A stretch of 64,000 bases of DNA from an uncultured Tenacibaculum sp. (GCF_947499065.1 NZ_CANMMT010000004.1:248001-312000), one strand, 5' to 3'. Positions 8,338 to 17,938 are shown, counted from the stretch's first letter. Notes: generated from the sequence alone by a model not told the origin. A program made the numbers and translations.

Positions 8338-9195
8338 ATGATTGACAGTGTTAAAATTATAGAGTGCCCTAGGGACGCAATGCAAGGAATTAAAAGTCAC
8401 TTTATTCCAACCGAGTTGAAGGCAAAATATATTAATTCATTGTTAAAGGTAGGTTTTGATACAATTGACTTTGGAAGCTTTGTGTCGCCTAAAGCAATTC
8501 CTCAAATGAGAGATACAGCGGAGGTTTTATCAATGTTAGATTTGTCTACAACAAGAAGTAAATTATTGGCAATTGTAGCAAACGTTAGAGGAGCAAATGA
8601 TGCATCACAATTTAAAGAGATTGATTATTTAGGATATCCTTTTTCAATATCTGAAAATTTTCAGATGCGAAATACACATAAGACAATAGAACAGTCAATA
8701 GATACGTTAAAGGAAGTATTGGCTATAGCAAATAGGACAAATAAAGAAGTTGTAGCATATTTGTCTATGGGGTTTGGAAACCCTTATGGAGATCCATGGA
8801 ATGTAGATATAGTAGGAGAGTGGACCGAAAAATTATCTAAATTAGGTGTTAAGATTTTATCATTGTCTGATACAATTGGAAGCTCAACACCAGAAGATAT
8901 AGATTATTTATTTTCAAATTTAATTCCTAATTATCCACAAATTGAGTTTGGAGCCCATTTACATACAACGCCAACAAAATGGCACGAAAAAGTAGATAGT
9001 GCCTTTAAAGCTGGTTGTCGTCGTTTTGACGGTGCAATTAAAGGGTATGGTGGTTGCCCAATGGCAAAAGACGAATTAACAGGTAATATGCCAACAGAAA
9101 AGTTATTATCATACTTTACAGCTGAAAAAGTTGAAACAAATATTAAACCAATGAGTTTTGAAAGCGCTTATAATAAAGCGTTAGAAGTTTTTTAA
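8338..9195 (+). CDS. Hydroxymethylglutaryl-CoA lyase
   Basis: This 285-residue TIM-barrel enzyme would cleave HMG-CoA to acetoacetate and acetyl-CoA, the last step of leucine degradation. The N-terminal VKIIECPRDAMQGIKSHFIPTELKAKYI and IDFGSFVSPKAIPQM match the family's substrate and metal region. SLSDTIGSSTP, EFGAHLHTTP (the HxH metal ligands) and GGCPMAKDELTGNMPTE (the conserved catalytic-loop Cys) follow. Length is slightly short but normal for the Bacteroidota branch. It is possibly cotranscribed with the protease gene three bases downstream. The reaction is inferred from family membership. Confidence 0.88.
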   Translation: MIDSVKIIECPRDAMQGIKSHFIPTELKAKYINSLLKVGFDTIDFGSFVSPKAIPQMRDTAEVLSMLDLSTTRSKLLAIVANVRGANDASQFKEIDYLGYPFSISENFQMRNTHKTIEQSIDTLKEVLAIANRTNKEVVAYLSMGFGNPYGDPWNVDIVGEWTEKLSKLGVKILSLSDTIGSSTPEDIDYLFSNLIPNYPQIEFGAHLHTTPTKWHEKVDSAFKAGCRRFDGAIKGYGGCPMAKDELTGNMPTEKLLSYFTAEKVETNIKPMSFESAYNKALEVF

Positions 9196-9198
9196 TAA

Positions 9199-10020
9199 AT
9201 GATGAAAATTAAAATATTAACTCTTTTTTTCTTTTTTTCTACATTCTATCAAGCAAAAACTGATAGAAGAATAGGTGTATGGCATATAAAAAATGGGGTT
9301 TTATTAAAAAATAAATCAAGTAAAAACGAATTAGCTAGTTATTATTGGAATGAGTTTAATCGAATTTTTCCTCAAAAATTAACCAAAAAATATATTAAAC
9401 GTATTGTTTTAATGACTGATGGGATTGATGAAAAAACAGGGGCCTTAGTATCTTTAAACTCTAGAAATGACAAGTGGCAATTGGAAATAGATGTTCAGGA
9501 TGTAAATCTTAAAACAAATGATAGAAGGAGGCTTCACGAGTCTGTTTATACTATGGTACATGAATTTGGACATTTATTGACTTTAAATAGAACACAGATA
9601 AGGCCTACTACAAAAGCAACTCAAGAAGAAGGAGAATTATATTTAACTTTAGAAGGAGAGGCATATAGAAGTAGCTACATTAATAGGTTTGTTAATTTGT
9701 TTTGGAAAGGTAGATTGTTAGATAGTTGGGATACTATTCAAAAAAAATATTGTTATACAGAAGCTAATTGTGTAGAGAAATTATACGATTTGTATGATAA
9801 TAATCGTACAGAGTTTGTTACTGATTATGCTGCTGAAAGCCCAGAAGAAGATATTGTAGAGAGTTGGACAGCTTTTGTACTTAGACCAAAAATTAGAAAG
9901 CCTCGTACAATTGCTCATAAAAAAATAAATTTCTTTTATCAATTTCCAGAGTTAGTAGAATACAGAAGGATGATAAGGAAAAACACTCGTAAATACTTAC
10001 ATTACAAGCCTAAAAGGTAA
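9199..10020 (+). CDS. Exported HExxH zinc metallopeptidase-like protein
   Basis: The 273-residue product has a short signal peptide (MMKIKILTLFFFFSTFYQAKT) and a zinc-protease motif HEFGH at residues 121-125, inside YTMVHEFGHLLTLN. A probable third zinc ligand lies among downstream acidic residues (EEDIVESWTAFV, about 220-230), reminiscent of gluzincin-type putative proteases. Two adjacent ATG codons (9199 and 9202) could start translation. It follows the HMG-CoA lyase gene by three bases and precedes the 5'-nucleotidase gene by 18. I do not recognise a named family; substrate and activity are unknown. Confidence 0.7.
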   Translation: MMKIKILTLFFFFSTFYQAKTDRRIGVWHIKNGVLLKNKSSKNELASYYWNEFNRIFPQKLTKKYIKRIVLMTDGIDEKTGALVSLNSRNDKWQLEIDVQDVNLKTNDRRRLHESVYTMVHEFGHLLTLNRTQIRPTTKATQEEGELYLTLEGEAYRSSYINRFVNLFWKGRLLDSWDTIQKKYCYTEANCVEKLYDLYDNNRTEFVTDYAAESPEEDIVESWTAFVLRPKIRKPRTIAHKKINFFYQFPELVEYRRMIRKNTRKYLHYKPKR

Positions 10021-10038
10021 TTAATAAAAACATACTTA

Positions 10039-11550
10039 ATGAAACAAATTAAATATTTAATGGTAGCGGCATTAGCTGTTATTACAATTGGTTGCGCTTC
10101 AAAAAAAGAAACTGCTAAAACTAAGTTTACAATTTTACAACTAAATGATGTTTATGAAATTGCGCCTATCCAAGGAGGAAAGTATGGAGGAATGGCACGA
10201 GTAGAAACGGTACATCAAAACTTATTAAAGGAAGATAAAAATGTAATGCTAGTATTGGCAGGTGATTTTTTAAATCCTTCTTTAATAGGTACAATGAAAG
10301 TAGATGGGACTAGAGTAAGAGGAAAACAAATGGTAGAAGTAATGAATGCAATGAATTTTGATTTAGTTGCATTTGGAAATCATGAATTTGACTTGAGTTA
10401 TAAAAACTTACAAGAAAGACTTAATGAAAGTAAGTTCGATTGGATATCAGCCAATGTTTTGCATAATGTAGATGGAAAGCATGAATATTTTCATAAAATG
10501 GTTAATGGAGAAAAAAAGTATTTAAAGGATTCTTTCATTAAAGAATTTAAAAATGAAGATGGAACTCAATTAAAAGTAGGTTTTATTAGTGTTTGCATCC
10601 CGTCAAATCCAAGAAGTTATGTGTATTATGGAGATATGTATAAAGAAATAGAACGTTCTTATAATGAGATAAAGGATAAGGTTGATGTGGTAATAGGTTT
10701 AACACATGGTTCTTTAGCGCAAGATAAAAAAATAGCTGAAATGTTACCAAATGTACCTTTAATTATGGGAGGTCATGAGCATACAAACAGTTATGATAAA
10801 GTTGGAGATGTTATTATAACAAAAGCAGATGCTAATGCTAAAACAGCATATATACATCGTTTTGAATACGACCCAACAACTAAAAAAGTTGAGTTTAAAT
10901 CTGAATTAAAAGAAATTAATGATCAAATTGTTGCTGATGAAAAAGTAAATGTGATAGTTGATAAATGGCAGAAGATTTTAAATAATAAAATAAAAGAGAT
11001 TGTTCCTAATCCTTATGAAGTAATTTATAAAACAGAAATACCTTTAGATGCTAGGGAAACACCTATTAGAACAGTACAAACAAATATGGGAGATATCATT
11101 ACAAAATCAATGAGTTTTGCATATGAAAACGAAGTAGATTGTGCTTTGGTAAACGGGGGCTCTGTTCGTATAGATGATGAGTTAACAGGAGATGTTACAG
11201 TTATTGATATTTTCAGAGTATTACCATATGGAGGAGCTGTATTGAAAGTTGATATAAAAGGTAGCTTATTAAAAGAAGTTTTAGATTATGGCTTAAAGGC
11301 TGCAGGTACAGGAGCATACTTACAGCGTTACAATGTAAAACAAGTAAAAGGTAAGTGGTTAATAGATGGAAAAGAAATTAAAGATACTAAAGTTTATAAA
11401 GTAGCTTTTTCAGATTATTTATTAAGAGGTTTAGATATTCCTATGTTATCAGATAAAAACCCTGGAGTACTTAATATTTATAAGCCAAAAGAATCAGAAT
11501 TAAGTTTTGATATAAGGAAAGGAGTTATAGAATATTTAAAGACAATATAA
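10039..11550 (+). CDS. 5'-nucleotidase / UDP-sugar hydrolase-family lipoprotein
   Basis: The 503-residue product begins with a lipoprotein signal (AVITIGCASKK, Cys near residue 20). The calcineurin-like metallophosphatase domain shows LQLNDVYEI, LAGDFL, FGNHEFD, GLTHGS and MGGHEHT motifs, all the usual metal ligands. From about residue 330 the 5'-nucleotidase C-terminal domain contains NMGDIITKSM and ALVNGGSVR. Such enzymes remove phosphate from extracellular nucleotides or UDP-sugars, so a periplasmic nucleotide-scavenging role is likely. The gene may be cotranscribed with the two upstream genes. The iron island begins about 100 bases downstream. Confidence 0.9.
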   Translation: MKQIKYLMVAALAVITIGCASKKETAKTKFTILQLNDVYEIAPIQGGKYGGMARVETVHQNLLKEDKNVMLVLAGDFLNPSLIGTMKVDGTRVRGKQMVEVMNAMNFDLVAFGNHEFDLSYKNLQERLNESKFDWISANVLHNVDGKHEYFHKMVNGEKKYLKDSFIKEFKNEDGTQLKVGFISVCIPSNPRSYVYYGDMYKEIERSYNEIKDKVDVVIGLTHGSLAQDKKIAEMLPNVPLIMGGHEHTNSYDKVGDVIITKADANAKTAYIHRFEYDPTTKKVEFKSELKEINDQIVADEKVNVIVDKWQKILNNKIKEIVPNPYEVIYKTEIPLDARETPIRTVQTNMGDIITKSMSFAYENEVDCALVNGGSVRIDDELTGDVTVIDIFRVLPYGGAVLKVDIKGSLLKEVLDYGLKAAGTGAYLQRYNVKQVKGKWLIDGKEIKDTKVYKVAFSDYLLRGLDIPMLSDKNPGVLNIYKPKESELSFDIRKGVIEYLKTI

Positions 11551-11566
11551 TCAATCCTTTATTTTA

Positions 11567-11588
11567 AATTAAAATAAATCTAAATAAA
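11567..11588 (+). promoter_or_regulatory. Operator-like motif upstream of the DUF4856 promoter
   Basis: AAATAAATCTAAATAAA at 11572-11588 lies one base before the -33 TTTG. It is identical, on the opposite strand, to the 17-mers at 25190-25206 and 25250-25266 around the imelysin promoter. Read as 7-5-7 (11567-11585), it has one exact half TCTAAAT and a degenerate other half. It is probably an iron-repressor (Fur) site; the protein that binds is inferred. Confidence 0.7.
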
Positions 11589-11589
11589 G

Positions 11590-11620
11590 TTTGGAGATTT
11601 ACTTTTGTTCTGTAGATTTG
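11590..11620 (+). promoter_or_regulatory. Promoter TTTG-N19-TAGATTTG of the iron operon
   Basis: TTTG at 11590-11593, a 19-base spacer and TAGATTTG at 11613-11620 fit the Bacteroidota primary-sigma consensus exactly. The start codon lies 32 bases downstream. Confidence 0.8.
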
Positions 11621-11633
11621 CAGAAAATTATCA

Positions 11634-11651
11634 AAATTAAATCTAAATAAA
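11634..11651 (+). promoter_or_regulatory. Second operator-like motif, next to the DUF4856 start
   Basis: AAATTAAATCTAAATAAA shares the 13-base core AAATCTAAATAAA with the upstream copy at 11572-11588. It sits just before the ATG at 11653, so the two copies flank the promoter with a 63-base centre-to-centre distance. Confidence 0.62.
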
Positions 11652-11652
11652 A

Positions 11653-12849
11653 ATGAAAAGAGTAATTTTTTCAATGTTAGCTGTTTCAGCTATGGTGTTA
11701 ACATCGTGTTCTGATGATAATTCACCTGCACAAGTTCAGGCTCCAGCTACTTATGCCTTTGTAGGTAAAGATGGGAAGTCAAACGTTAGTTTTACTGGAC
11801 AGGAAGCACGTTTAAAAATGGCAGGAGAATTAAAATCTGCATTAGGTACTAATACTAAAACAGAAGCTGAATTAGTAAAGATGTTTAAAGATGGTAAAGG
11901 ATTTGCTGGAACTATTCCATCAAATGGAAAGTCTTTAAATGACAGTGATAAAAAATTAAGATCTACAGTTGCATCAGCAACAAACTCTAATGTAACAGCA
12001 GTAGAAGCTGATGCATTAAGAACTAAAATGGATAGCTGGATTACTGATCATGCAACAACTGTTTATAATAACTGGAATACAGATGCAGTTTCAGGAACAG
12101 CTGGTAAATTAACTACAGGTTCTAGAACTGTATATGTAAGTGCAAAGGGATTTGAATATAATCAAGCTGTTGCTAAAACATTAATTGGTGCTGTAATGGC
12201 TGACCAAATTATAAATAAATATGTGTCGCAAAAATTTATCGATGCAAATAAAGCAGATCACGAAGCTGGAAAGCCTTATAAAGGAGATGCTACTAAAAAC
12301 TATACTGCTTTGCAACATGGATGGGATGAAGCGTATGGTTATGTTTTTGGTTTAGAAGATACTCCTGCAACTCCAGTAAACTCGTTAAATGACAGAAAAG
12401 GGTTTTTAAATTCTTATTTAAAGAGTGTAGATAACGATACTAAATTTAAAGGAATATTTAATGATGTTTATAATGCATTTAAATTAGGTAGAGCTGCTGT
12501 AGATGCAAAAGATTATACTTTAGCAGGGAAACAAGCAGAAGTTATTAGAAAGTCAATTTCTAAAGTAATAGGTGTAATGGCAGCTCACTATTTATTAAAT
12601 GGTAAAGGAGCTAAGGATGCAAATAAATTACATGCTTTATCAGAAGCTTACGGATTTGTATTATCATTACGCTATGCTGAAATTAATGGAAGTCAAGTAA
12701 AAGCTTCACAAATAGCTAATTCTATTGCTGCATTAGAAGCTAATAATGGATTATGGTCTGTTACAGATGCTCAATTAGATCAAATAGCAGGTGCTTTAGC
12801 TGGATATTTTAATTTTAGTGTTGCAGATGCTGTAAATTTAAAAGACTAA
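11653..12849 (+). CDS. DUF4856-family lipoprotein of the iron island
   Basis: The 398-residue product has a lipoprotein signal (AMVLTSCSDDN, Cys at about 19). The sequence after it, PATYAFVGKDGKSNVSFTGQEARLKMAGEL, matches the opening of DUF4856 proteins as I remember them. The rest is alpha-helical and Ala-rich, with YFNFSVADAVNLKD at the end. In flavobacteria this family is usually encoded next to imelysin genes, as here. A terminator hairpin separates it from the next gene, so it may be made in excess. Function is unknown; a role in iron or heme acquisition at the outer membrane is inferred from context and from the shared operator. Confidence 0.75.
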   Translation: MKRVIFSMLAVSAMVLTSCSDDNSPAQVQAPATYAFVGKDGKSNVSFTGQEARLKMAGELKSALGTNTKTEAELVKMFKDGKGFAGTIPSNGKSLNDSDKKLRSTVASATNSNVTAVEADALRTKMDSWITDHATTVYNNWNTDAVSGTAGKLTTGSRTVYVSAKGFEYNQAVAKTLIGAVMADQIINKYVSQKFIDANKADHEAGKPYKGDATKNYTALQHGWDEAYGYVFGLEDTPATPVNSLNDRKGFLNSYLKSVDNDTKFKGIFNDVYNAFKLGRAAVDAKDYTLAGKQAEVIRKSISKVIGVMAAHYLLNGKGAKDANKLHALSEAYGFVLSLRYAEINGSQVKASQIANSIAALEANNGLWSVTDAQLDQIAGALAGYFNFSVADAVNLKD

Positions 12850-12880
12850 GTATACGAGAAGCTTAAATGCTAAAAAAAAT

Positions 12881-12912
12881 AAAATAGCTATGTGAAAACA
12901 TAGCTATTTTTG
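12881..12912 (+). terminator. Terminator after the DUF4856 gene
   Basis: A 12-bp perfect stem (AAAATAGCTATG at 12881-12892 with CATAGCTATTTT at 12899-12910) has a TGAAAA loop and a short T run. It overlaps the upstream side of the next promoter region. Confidence 0.82.
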
Positions 12913-12913
12913 T

Positions 12914-12921
12914 TACTTTTG
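12914..12921 (+). promoter_or_regulatory. -7 element TACTTTTG before the imelysin gene
   Basis: TACTTTTG lies directly after the terminator hairpin and 43 bases before the start at 12965. No clear -33 element is seen because the hairpin occupies that position. Confidence 0.5.
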
Positions 12922-12924
12922 CTT

Positions 12925-12946
12925 TTTATTTAGATTAATAAAAAAT
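12925..12946 (+). promoter_or_regulatory. Operator-like motif before the imelysin gene
   Basis: TTTATTTAGATTAATAAA (12925-12942) contains the same ATTTAGATT half-site as the other iron-island motifs. It lies just downstream of the -7 element, a position suited to repression. Confidence 0.6.
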
Positions 12947-12964
12947 TAACAATTCATTAAAAAA

Positions 12965-14062
12965 ATGAAAAAAATAATATATTCATGTTTAGTTTTATTT
13001 ATTATCGCTTGTAGTTCAAGTAGTAATGGTGATGTAAACGTAAATCCAGATAATTTTAATAGGAAAGAGATGCTTACTTTTTGGGCAGATCAAATGATTA
13101 TTCCTTCTTATCAAGATTTTGAAACAAAAACTAATTTATTAAAAGATGCTGTAAATACATTCGTAAATGATGTTACAGAAGCAAATTTAACAGCTGCTAG
13201 AAATGCTTGGAAAAATGCATATGTATCTTGGCAAAAAGTATCTTTATTTCAAGTAGGGAAAGCACAAGAAGTAAATATGGTAGGAAGTATGAATACTATT
13301 CCTGTTAGTGTAACTCAATTAAATTCATACGCAACTTCTGGAACATATAATTTAGAGTCTCCAAACTTATTAGCCGTGCAAGGTTTTCCTGCACTAGACT
13401 ATTTATTAAATGGACAGGGGACTGATGCAGAAACTGTTACTTTTTATGCTACAGCTACAAATGCTGGAAAGTATAAGACATATTTAAACGATGTTGCTAT
13501 TAGAGTACATACATTAACTAAGTCAGTGTATGACGATTGGAAAGGTAGTTATAGACAAACATTCATTGATAGTGATGGTTACTCAATTTCTAGTAGTGTA
13601 GATAAGTTAGTAAACTTCTATGTAATTCCTTTCTATGAAAAGCAGTTAAGAGATCCTAAAATAGCAAATCCATCTGGAGCTAAGACGGGAATACCTGATG
13701 TAAAGCTAGTAGAGGCATATTATAAAAAAGATATTTCAAAAGAGTTATTTACTACAGCTCTAACAGCTACTAAAAACTTTTTTAAAGGAGTTGGTTATAA
13801 TGGAAATACAGGAAAAAGTTTACAACAATATTTGGAGTTTTTAAAAAGGAAAGACTTAGCAGATTTAATTAATACAAAATTTGATGATATAGAACAAAAA
13901 GCTACTGCATTAGATAATGATTTTGCAAGTCAAATTCAAAGTAACAAAATTGTATTTTTAAGTACATACGATTCTTTGCAGTCGTTATTAAAAAGTTTTA
14001 AACCAGATATGATGAGTGCGATGAGTATTAAAAATACTTCTACCGACGCTGATAATGATTAA
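12965..14062 (+). CDS. Imelysin-family lipoprotein (degenerate GxHxxE)
   Basis: The 365-residue product has a lipoprotein signal (LFIIACSSSS, Cys near 16). It shows the imelysin/insulin-cleaving-protease-like helical fold signature AWKNAYVSWQKVSLFQVG in the first third. At the position of the family's GxHxxE motif the sequence is GFPALDYLL, so both His and Glu are missing. Imelysin-like proteins are exported and linked to iron uptake, with GxHxxE thought to take part in metal binding. The gene overlaps the HTTM gene by eight bases. It probably works with the adjacent receptor and transporter; the altered motif suggests a structural or different ligand role. Confidence 0.85.
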   Translation: MKKIIYSCLVLFIIACSSSSNGDVNVNPDNFNRKEMLTFWADQMIIPSYQDFETKTNLLKDAVNTFVNDVTEANLTAARNAWKNAYVSWQKVSLFQVGKAQEVNMVGSMNTIPVSVTQLNSYATSGTYNLESPNLLAVQGFPALDYLLNGQGTDAETVTFYATATNAGKYKTYLNDVAIRVHTLTKSVYDDWKGSYRQTFIDSDGYSISSSVDKLVNFYVIPFYEKQLRDPKIANPSGAKTGIPDVKLVEAYYKKDISKELFTTALTATKNFFKGVGYNGNTGKSLQQYLEFLKRKDLADLINTKFDDIEQKATALDNDFASQIQSNKIVFLSTYDSLQSLLKSFKPDMMSAMSIKNTSTDADND

Positions 14063-15422
14063 AACTGTAAAAAAATATTTACAAAAAAATACGGAAGCTG
14101 CTCCACTTGCAGTGTTTCGTATTTTTTTTGGTTTTATGATGTTCTGTAGCCTTGTTAGATTTTGGTTAAAAGGATGGATTGATGAGTTATATATTAAACC
14201 AAAATATTCTTTTTCATTTTATGGCTTTGAATGGATAAAACCTTTGGGGAATTATACATACATTCTATTTATTATTTGTGCTATTGCAGCAGTATTTGTT
14301 ATGCTAGGGTATAAATTTAGAATAGCTATAGTAACTTTTTTCTTAAGTTTTACTTATATAGAGTTAATGGATAAAAGTTATTATTTAAACCACTATTATT
14401 TTGTGAGTTTAATAGCTTTTATTTTAATTTTTTTACCAGCAAATGCATATTTTTCTATTGATGCAAAGAAAAACAAAGAGCTTTCTTTTCAAAAAGTTCC
14501 TAATTGGACTATTGATAGTATAAAGTTAATGCTAGGTATCGTATATTTTTATGCAGGATTAGCCAAATTAAATTCAGATTGGTTGTTTAGATCTTCTCCT
14601 TTAAATATTTGGTTGCCAGTACAAAACGACTTACCAATTGTAGGTTCTTTAATGCCTAAAGTGTGGTTTCATTTTGCAATGAGTTGGGCAGGAGCTATAT
14701 ACGATTTAACTATACCTTTTTTATTACTATATAAGAGAACAAGAATCTATGCTTTTATTATGGTAGTGGTATTTCATGTGTTTACAAGAATATTGTTTTC
14801 AATAGGAATGTTTCCTTACATAATGATTGTGTCTACAATTATCTTTTTTGATGCGAAACTACATCATCGAATACTGGAGGTCGTAGCATCTATATTTAGA
14901 ATATCTAAGAAATATTTTGATCAGAATAAGACGCTCTTTAATGTAAAGAAACAAAAAGCTATTGTAAGAATACTAACTGTGTTTTTTATTTTTCAGTTAC
15001 TGTTCCCTTTTCGATATTTATTATACCCTGGAGAATTGTTCTGGACAGAAGAAGGATATCGTTTTTCATGGAGAGTCATGTTGATAGAAAAAGCAGGATA
15101 TGCAGAATTTAAAATAATAGATAAAGAAACGAATAAGCAACTTTATGTTACAAATAGTGATTTTTTATCTACAATACAAGAAAAACAGATGAGCTTTCAA
15201 CCTGATTTTATATTAGAGTTTGCTCATTTTTTAGGTGACACGTACAAAGAAAGAGGCATGAAAAACCCTCAAGTATATGTAGATAGTTATGTAACACTTA
15301 ATGGACGCCTAAGCACACAATTTATAGATCCAACTGTGGATTTATATCAACAAAAAGAAAGTTTTAAACATAAAAATTGGATTACACCATTTAATCATGA
15401 AATTAAAATTAAAGGATTATAG
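14055..15422 (+). CDS. HTTM-domain membrane protein (vitamin K-dependent carboxylase-like)
   Basis: The 455-residue product contains several membrane segments in the first 270 residues and a soluble C-terminal part. The opening APLAVFRIFFGFMMFCSLVRF, then YSFSFYGFEWIKPLG and MDKSYYLNHYYFVSLIAF, is characteristic of the HTTM domain shared with gamma-glutamyl carboxylases. The bacterial members' reaction is generally unknown. It overlaps the imelysin gene by 8 bases and the TonB receptor gene by 26, so translation is coupled within the iron operon. A role in modifying a partner protein is only a guess. Confidence 0.88.
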   Translation: MIKTVKKYLQKNTEAAPLAVFRIFFGFMMFCSLVRFWLKGWIDELYIKPKYSFSFYGFEWIKPLGNYTYILFIICAIAAVFVMLGYKFRIAIVTFFLSFTYIELMDKSYYLNHYYFVSLIAFILIFLPANAYFSIDAKKNKELSFQKVPNWTIDSIKLMLGIVYFYAGLAKLNSDWLFRSSPLNIWLPVQNDLPIVGSLMPKVWFHFAMSWAGAIYDLTIPFLLLYKRTRIYAFIMVVVFHVFTRILFSIGMFPYIMIVSTIIFFDAKLHHRILEVVASIFRISKKYFDQNKTLFNVKKQKAIVRILTVFFIFQLLFPFRYLLYPGELFWTEEGYRFSWRVMLIEKAGYAEFKIIDKETNKQLYVTNSDFLSTIQEKQMSFQPDFILEFAHFLGDTYKERGMKNPQVYVDSYVTLNGRLSTQFIDPTVDLYQQKESFKHKNWITPFNHEIKIKGL

Positions 15423-17892
15423 CATCGTTTTTGTATTACTTTTATCAATACAAAGTATTGTGGCTCAATATACTATATCAGGAAAGGTTTCTGATGAAAA
15501 AGGGAACCCAATAGCAGATGTTGAAATTTTTAATGCTTCTGGAGGAACTTTAGGGAAAACCGATACTGATGGAAAGTATGAAACAAAACAGCTAAAACCT
15601 GGGAGTTATAAAGTAGTATATTTTTCGTATAATTTTGAAATAAAGGAAAAGCTAATCGTTTTATCTAATAAGAATGTAATAGCAAACATTAGTCTTTTAA
15701 GATTAGATGAAGAACTTTCAGAAGTAGTCATAACTCAAAGAAGAAGGAGAGTTTTTGGTTTAAAAAGATTAAAAGAGGTAGAAGGAACAGCTATTTACGC
15801 CGGAAAAAAAACAGAAGTAGTATTGTTAGAAGAAACTGTAGGTAATAAAGCAGCAAATAATGCGCGCCAAATATATAGTCAAGTAGTAGGACTTAATATT
15901 TATGAAAACGATGATGCTGGATTACAATTAAATATTGGAGGTAGAGGATTGGATCCGAATAGAACATCTAACTTTAATACTAGGCAAAATGGATATGATA
16001 TTAGTGCAGATGTTTTAGGGTATCCAGAAAGTTATTACACACCACCAGCAGAAGCATTAAAAGAAATACAGGTAATTAGAGGAGCAGCATCTTTGCAATA
16101 TGGAACGCAGTTTGGAGGATTACTAAACTTTAAATTTAAAGAGCCTAATAAGAATAAAGAATTTGAATTAACAACACGTCAATCTCTAGGTTCATTTGGA
16201 TTGTTCAATTCGTTTAATAGTGTTGGAGGAACTGTTGGGAAAACGGGGTATTATGGATATATAAATTATAAGAGAGGAGATGGTTTTAGACCAAATTCTG
16301 CTTTTAATTCAATTAATGTTTATGGGCATATTGAACATAAACTAAGCGATAAAACTACCTTAACTGTTGAAGCCACTTATTTAAACTATTTAGCTAAACA
16401 AGCTGGAGGATTACAGGATACTTGGTTTAATCAAAATCCATTACAAAGTAATAGATCAAGAAACTGGTTTCGAATTAATTGGAATTTATGGGCTGTAAAA
16501 TTAGATCATAATTTTAGTGAAAATTCAAAATTAAGTGTAAACTTGTTCGGTTTAGATGCTTCTCGAAAAGCAGTTGGTTTTAGAGGGAATTATAAATCAG
16601 GAAATACAAGTCCAATTGAGTTCCCTGATGAAATTCTATTTGATGGAGCCTATGCTACTAGAGATTTAATTGTAGGGAAGTATAAAAACTGGGGAGCTGA
16701 AGTTAGATTTTTATCTAATTATAATTTTAAAGATACCAAAAACACTTATTTAGTAGGAATAAAATATTATAAGGCAAATAATTCAGAGCAGCAAGGTCCT
16801 GGGACTAAAGGAACAGATGCAGATTTTAATTTTACTGATGTAAATGAATATGCATCATCTGATTTTAAATTTCCAAATACAAACATAGCATTATTTGGAG
16901 AGCATATTTTTAATATATCTAATAAGTTTTCTATTACTCCTGGTTTTCGTTTAGAGTATATAAAAACTGAAAGTAATGGAAGTTATAAAACTGTTCTTTG
17001 GAATAATGCAGATCTTTCTAGTGGGGCTCCATTACCAAATGGAATTAATACTTTTAGAGACGATAGGGTAAAAGAAAGAAGTTTTGCTTTATTTGGAATA
17101 GGAGCGAGTTATAAACCTACAAAATCCTTAGAAGTGTATGCAAATGTTTCACAAAATTATAGGTCAGTAACTTTTAATGATATTCGTACAGTAAGTCCAA
17201 CTTTTCAAGTAGATGAAAATATAGATGATGAAAAAGGAGGTACTGCTGATTTGGGAATTAGAGGGAAGTTTAAAAACTTTATAACCTATGATTTAAGTGG
17301 ATTTGCATTGTTTTATAACAAACGAATTGGTATTTTTTGGGTTAGTGAAGGTCCTAATAAAGGAGATCGATTACGAACTAATGTAGGAGATGCTTTTATT
17401 TATGGTTTTGAAGGTTTTGCTGATGTAAGTTTAGCGAATGTATTTGAGTTTTCTTCTAAAGATTATTTATTAAATTATTTTGTAAATATTGCATTGACCC
17501 AATCTGAATATACAAAATCAGTAGAAAAATCTGTAGTAGGAAATCAAGTAGAGTTTATACCTAATGTAAATTTAAAAACAGGAATTAAATTTGGGTATAA
17601 AAATTTCTTAAGTAGCTTACAGTTTACACATTTATCAGAACAACAAACAGATGCTACTCATGCTGTTGTGGATAATACGCATCCTAGTTACGGTACTATA
17701 GGTCCAATTCCAGCATACTCTATTTTAGATGCTTCTTTCTCATATTCATATAAAAAGTGGAAAATAGAAACAGGAGTAAACAATTTATTAGATGAAAGCT
17801 ATTTTACACGAAGAGCTACAGGATATCCAGGACCAGGAATTATTCCTTCTTCACCAAGAAGTTACTATGTAACATTACAATTTAAACTTTAA
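15397..17892 (+). CDS. TonB-dependent outer-membrane receptor (FecA-like)
   Basis: The 831-residue product has a signal peptide (about 1-23), followed by a CarboxypepD_reg-like domain (YTISGKVSDEKGNPIADVEIFNA, about 24-105). A plug domain (VVGLNIYENDDAGLQLNIGGRGLDPNRTSNF, EIQVIRGAASLQYGTQFGG, about 130-240) and a 22-strand type beta-barrel ending YYVTLQFKL complete it. The plug and barrel style suggest a ferric-siderophore or ferric-citrate receptor. The operon continues with a ferric ABC transporter, which supports iron as cargo. The start overlaps the HTTM gene by 26 bases. The identity of the ligand cannot be read from the sequence. Confidence 0.93.
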   Translation: MKLKLKDYSIVFVLLLSIQSIVAQYTISGKVSDEKGNPIADVEIFNASGGTLGKTDTDGKYETKQLKPGSYKVVYFSYNFEIKEKLIVLSNKNVIANISLLRLDEELSEVVITQRRRRVFGLKRLKEVEGTAIYAGKKTEVVLLEETVGNKAANNARQIYSQVVGLNIYENDDAGLQLNIGGRGLDPNRTSNFNTRQNGYDISADVLGYPESYYTPPAEALKEIQVIRGAASLQYGTQFGGLLNFKFKEPNKNKEFELTTRQSLGSFGLFNSFNSVGGTVGKTGYYGYINYKRGDGFRPNSAFNSINVYGHIEHKLSDKTTLTVEATYLNYLAKQAGGLQDTWFNQNPLQSNRSRNWFRINWNLWAVKLDHNFSENSKLSVNLFGLDASRKAVGFRGNYKSGNTSPIEFPDEILFDGAYATRDLIVGKYKNWGAEVRFLSNYNFKDTKNTYLVGIKYYKANNSEQQGPGTKGTDADFNFTDVNEYASSDFKFPNTNIALFGEHIFNISNKFSITPGFRLEYIKTESNGSYKTVLWNNADLSSGAPLPNGINTFRDDRVKERSFALFGIGASYKPTKSLEVYANVSQNYRSVTFNDIRTVSPTFQVDENIDDEKGGTADLGIRGKFKNFITYDLSGFALFYNKRIGIFWVSEGPNKGDRLRTNVGDAFIYGFEGFADVSLANVFEFSSKDYLLNYFVNIALTQSEYTKSVEKSVVGNQVEFIPNVNLKTGIKFGYKNFLSSLQFTHLSEQQTDATHAVVDNTHPSYGTIGPIPAYSILDASFSYSYKKWKIETGVNNLLDESYFTRRATGYPGPGIIPSSPRSYYVTLQFKL

Positions 17893-17938
17893 AGTTATTT
17901 TATAATATATATTAGCAGTACTAAATTTATCAATCAGA

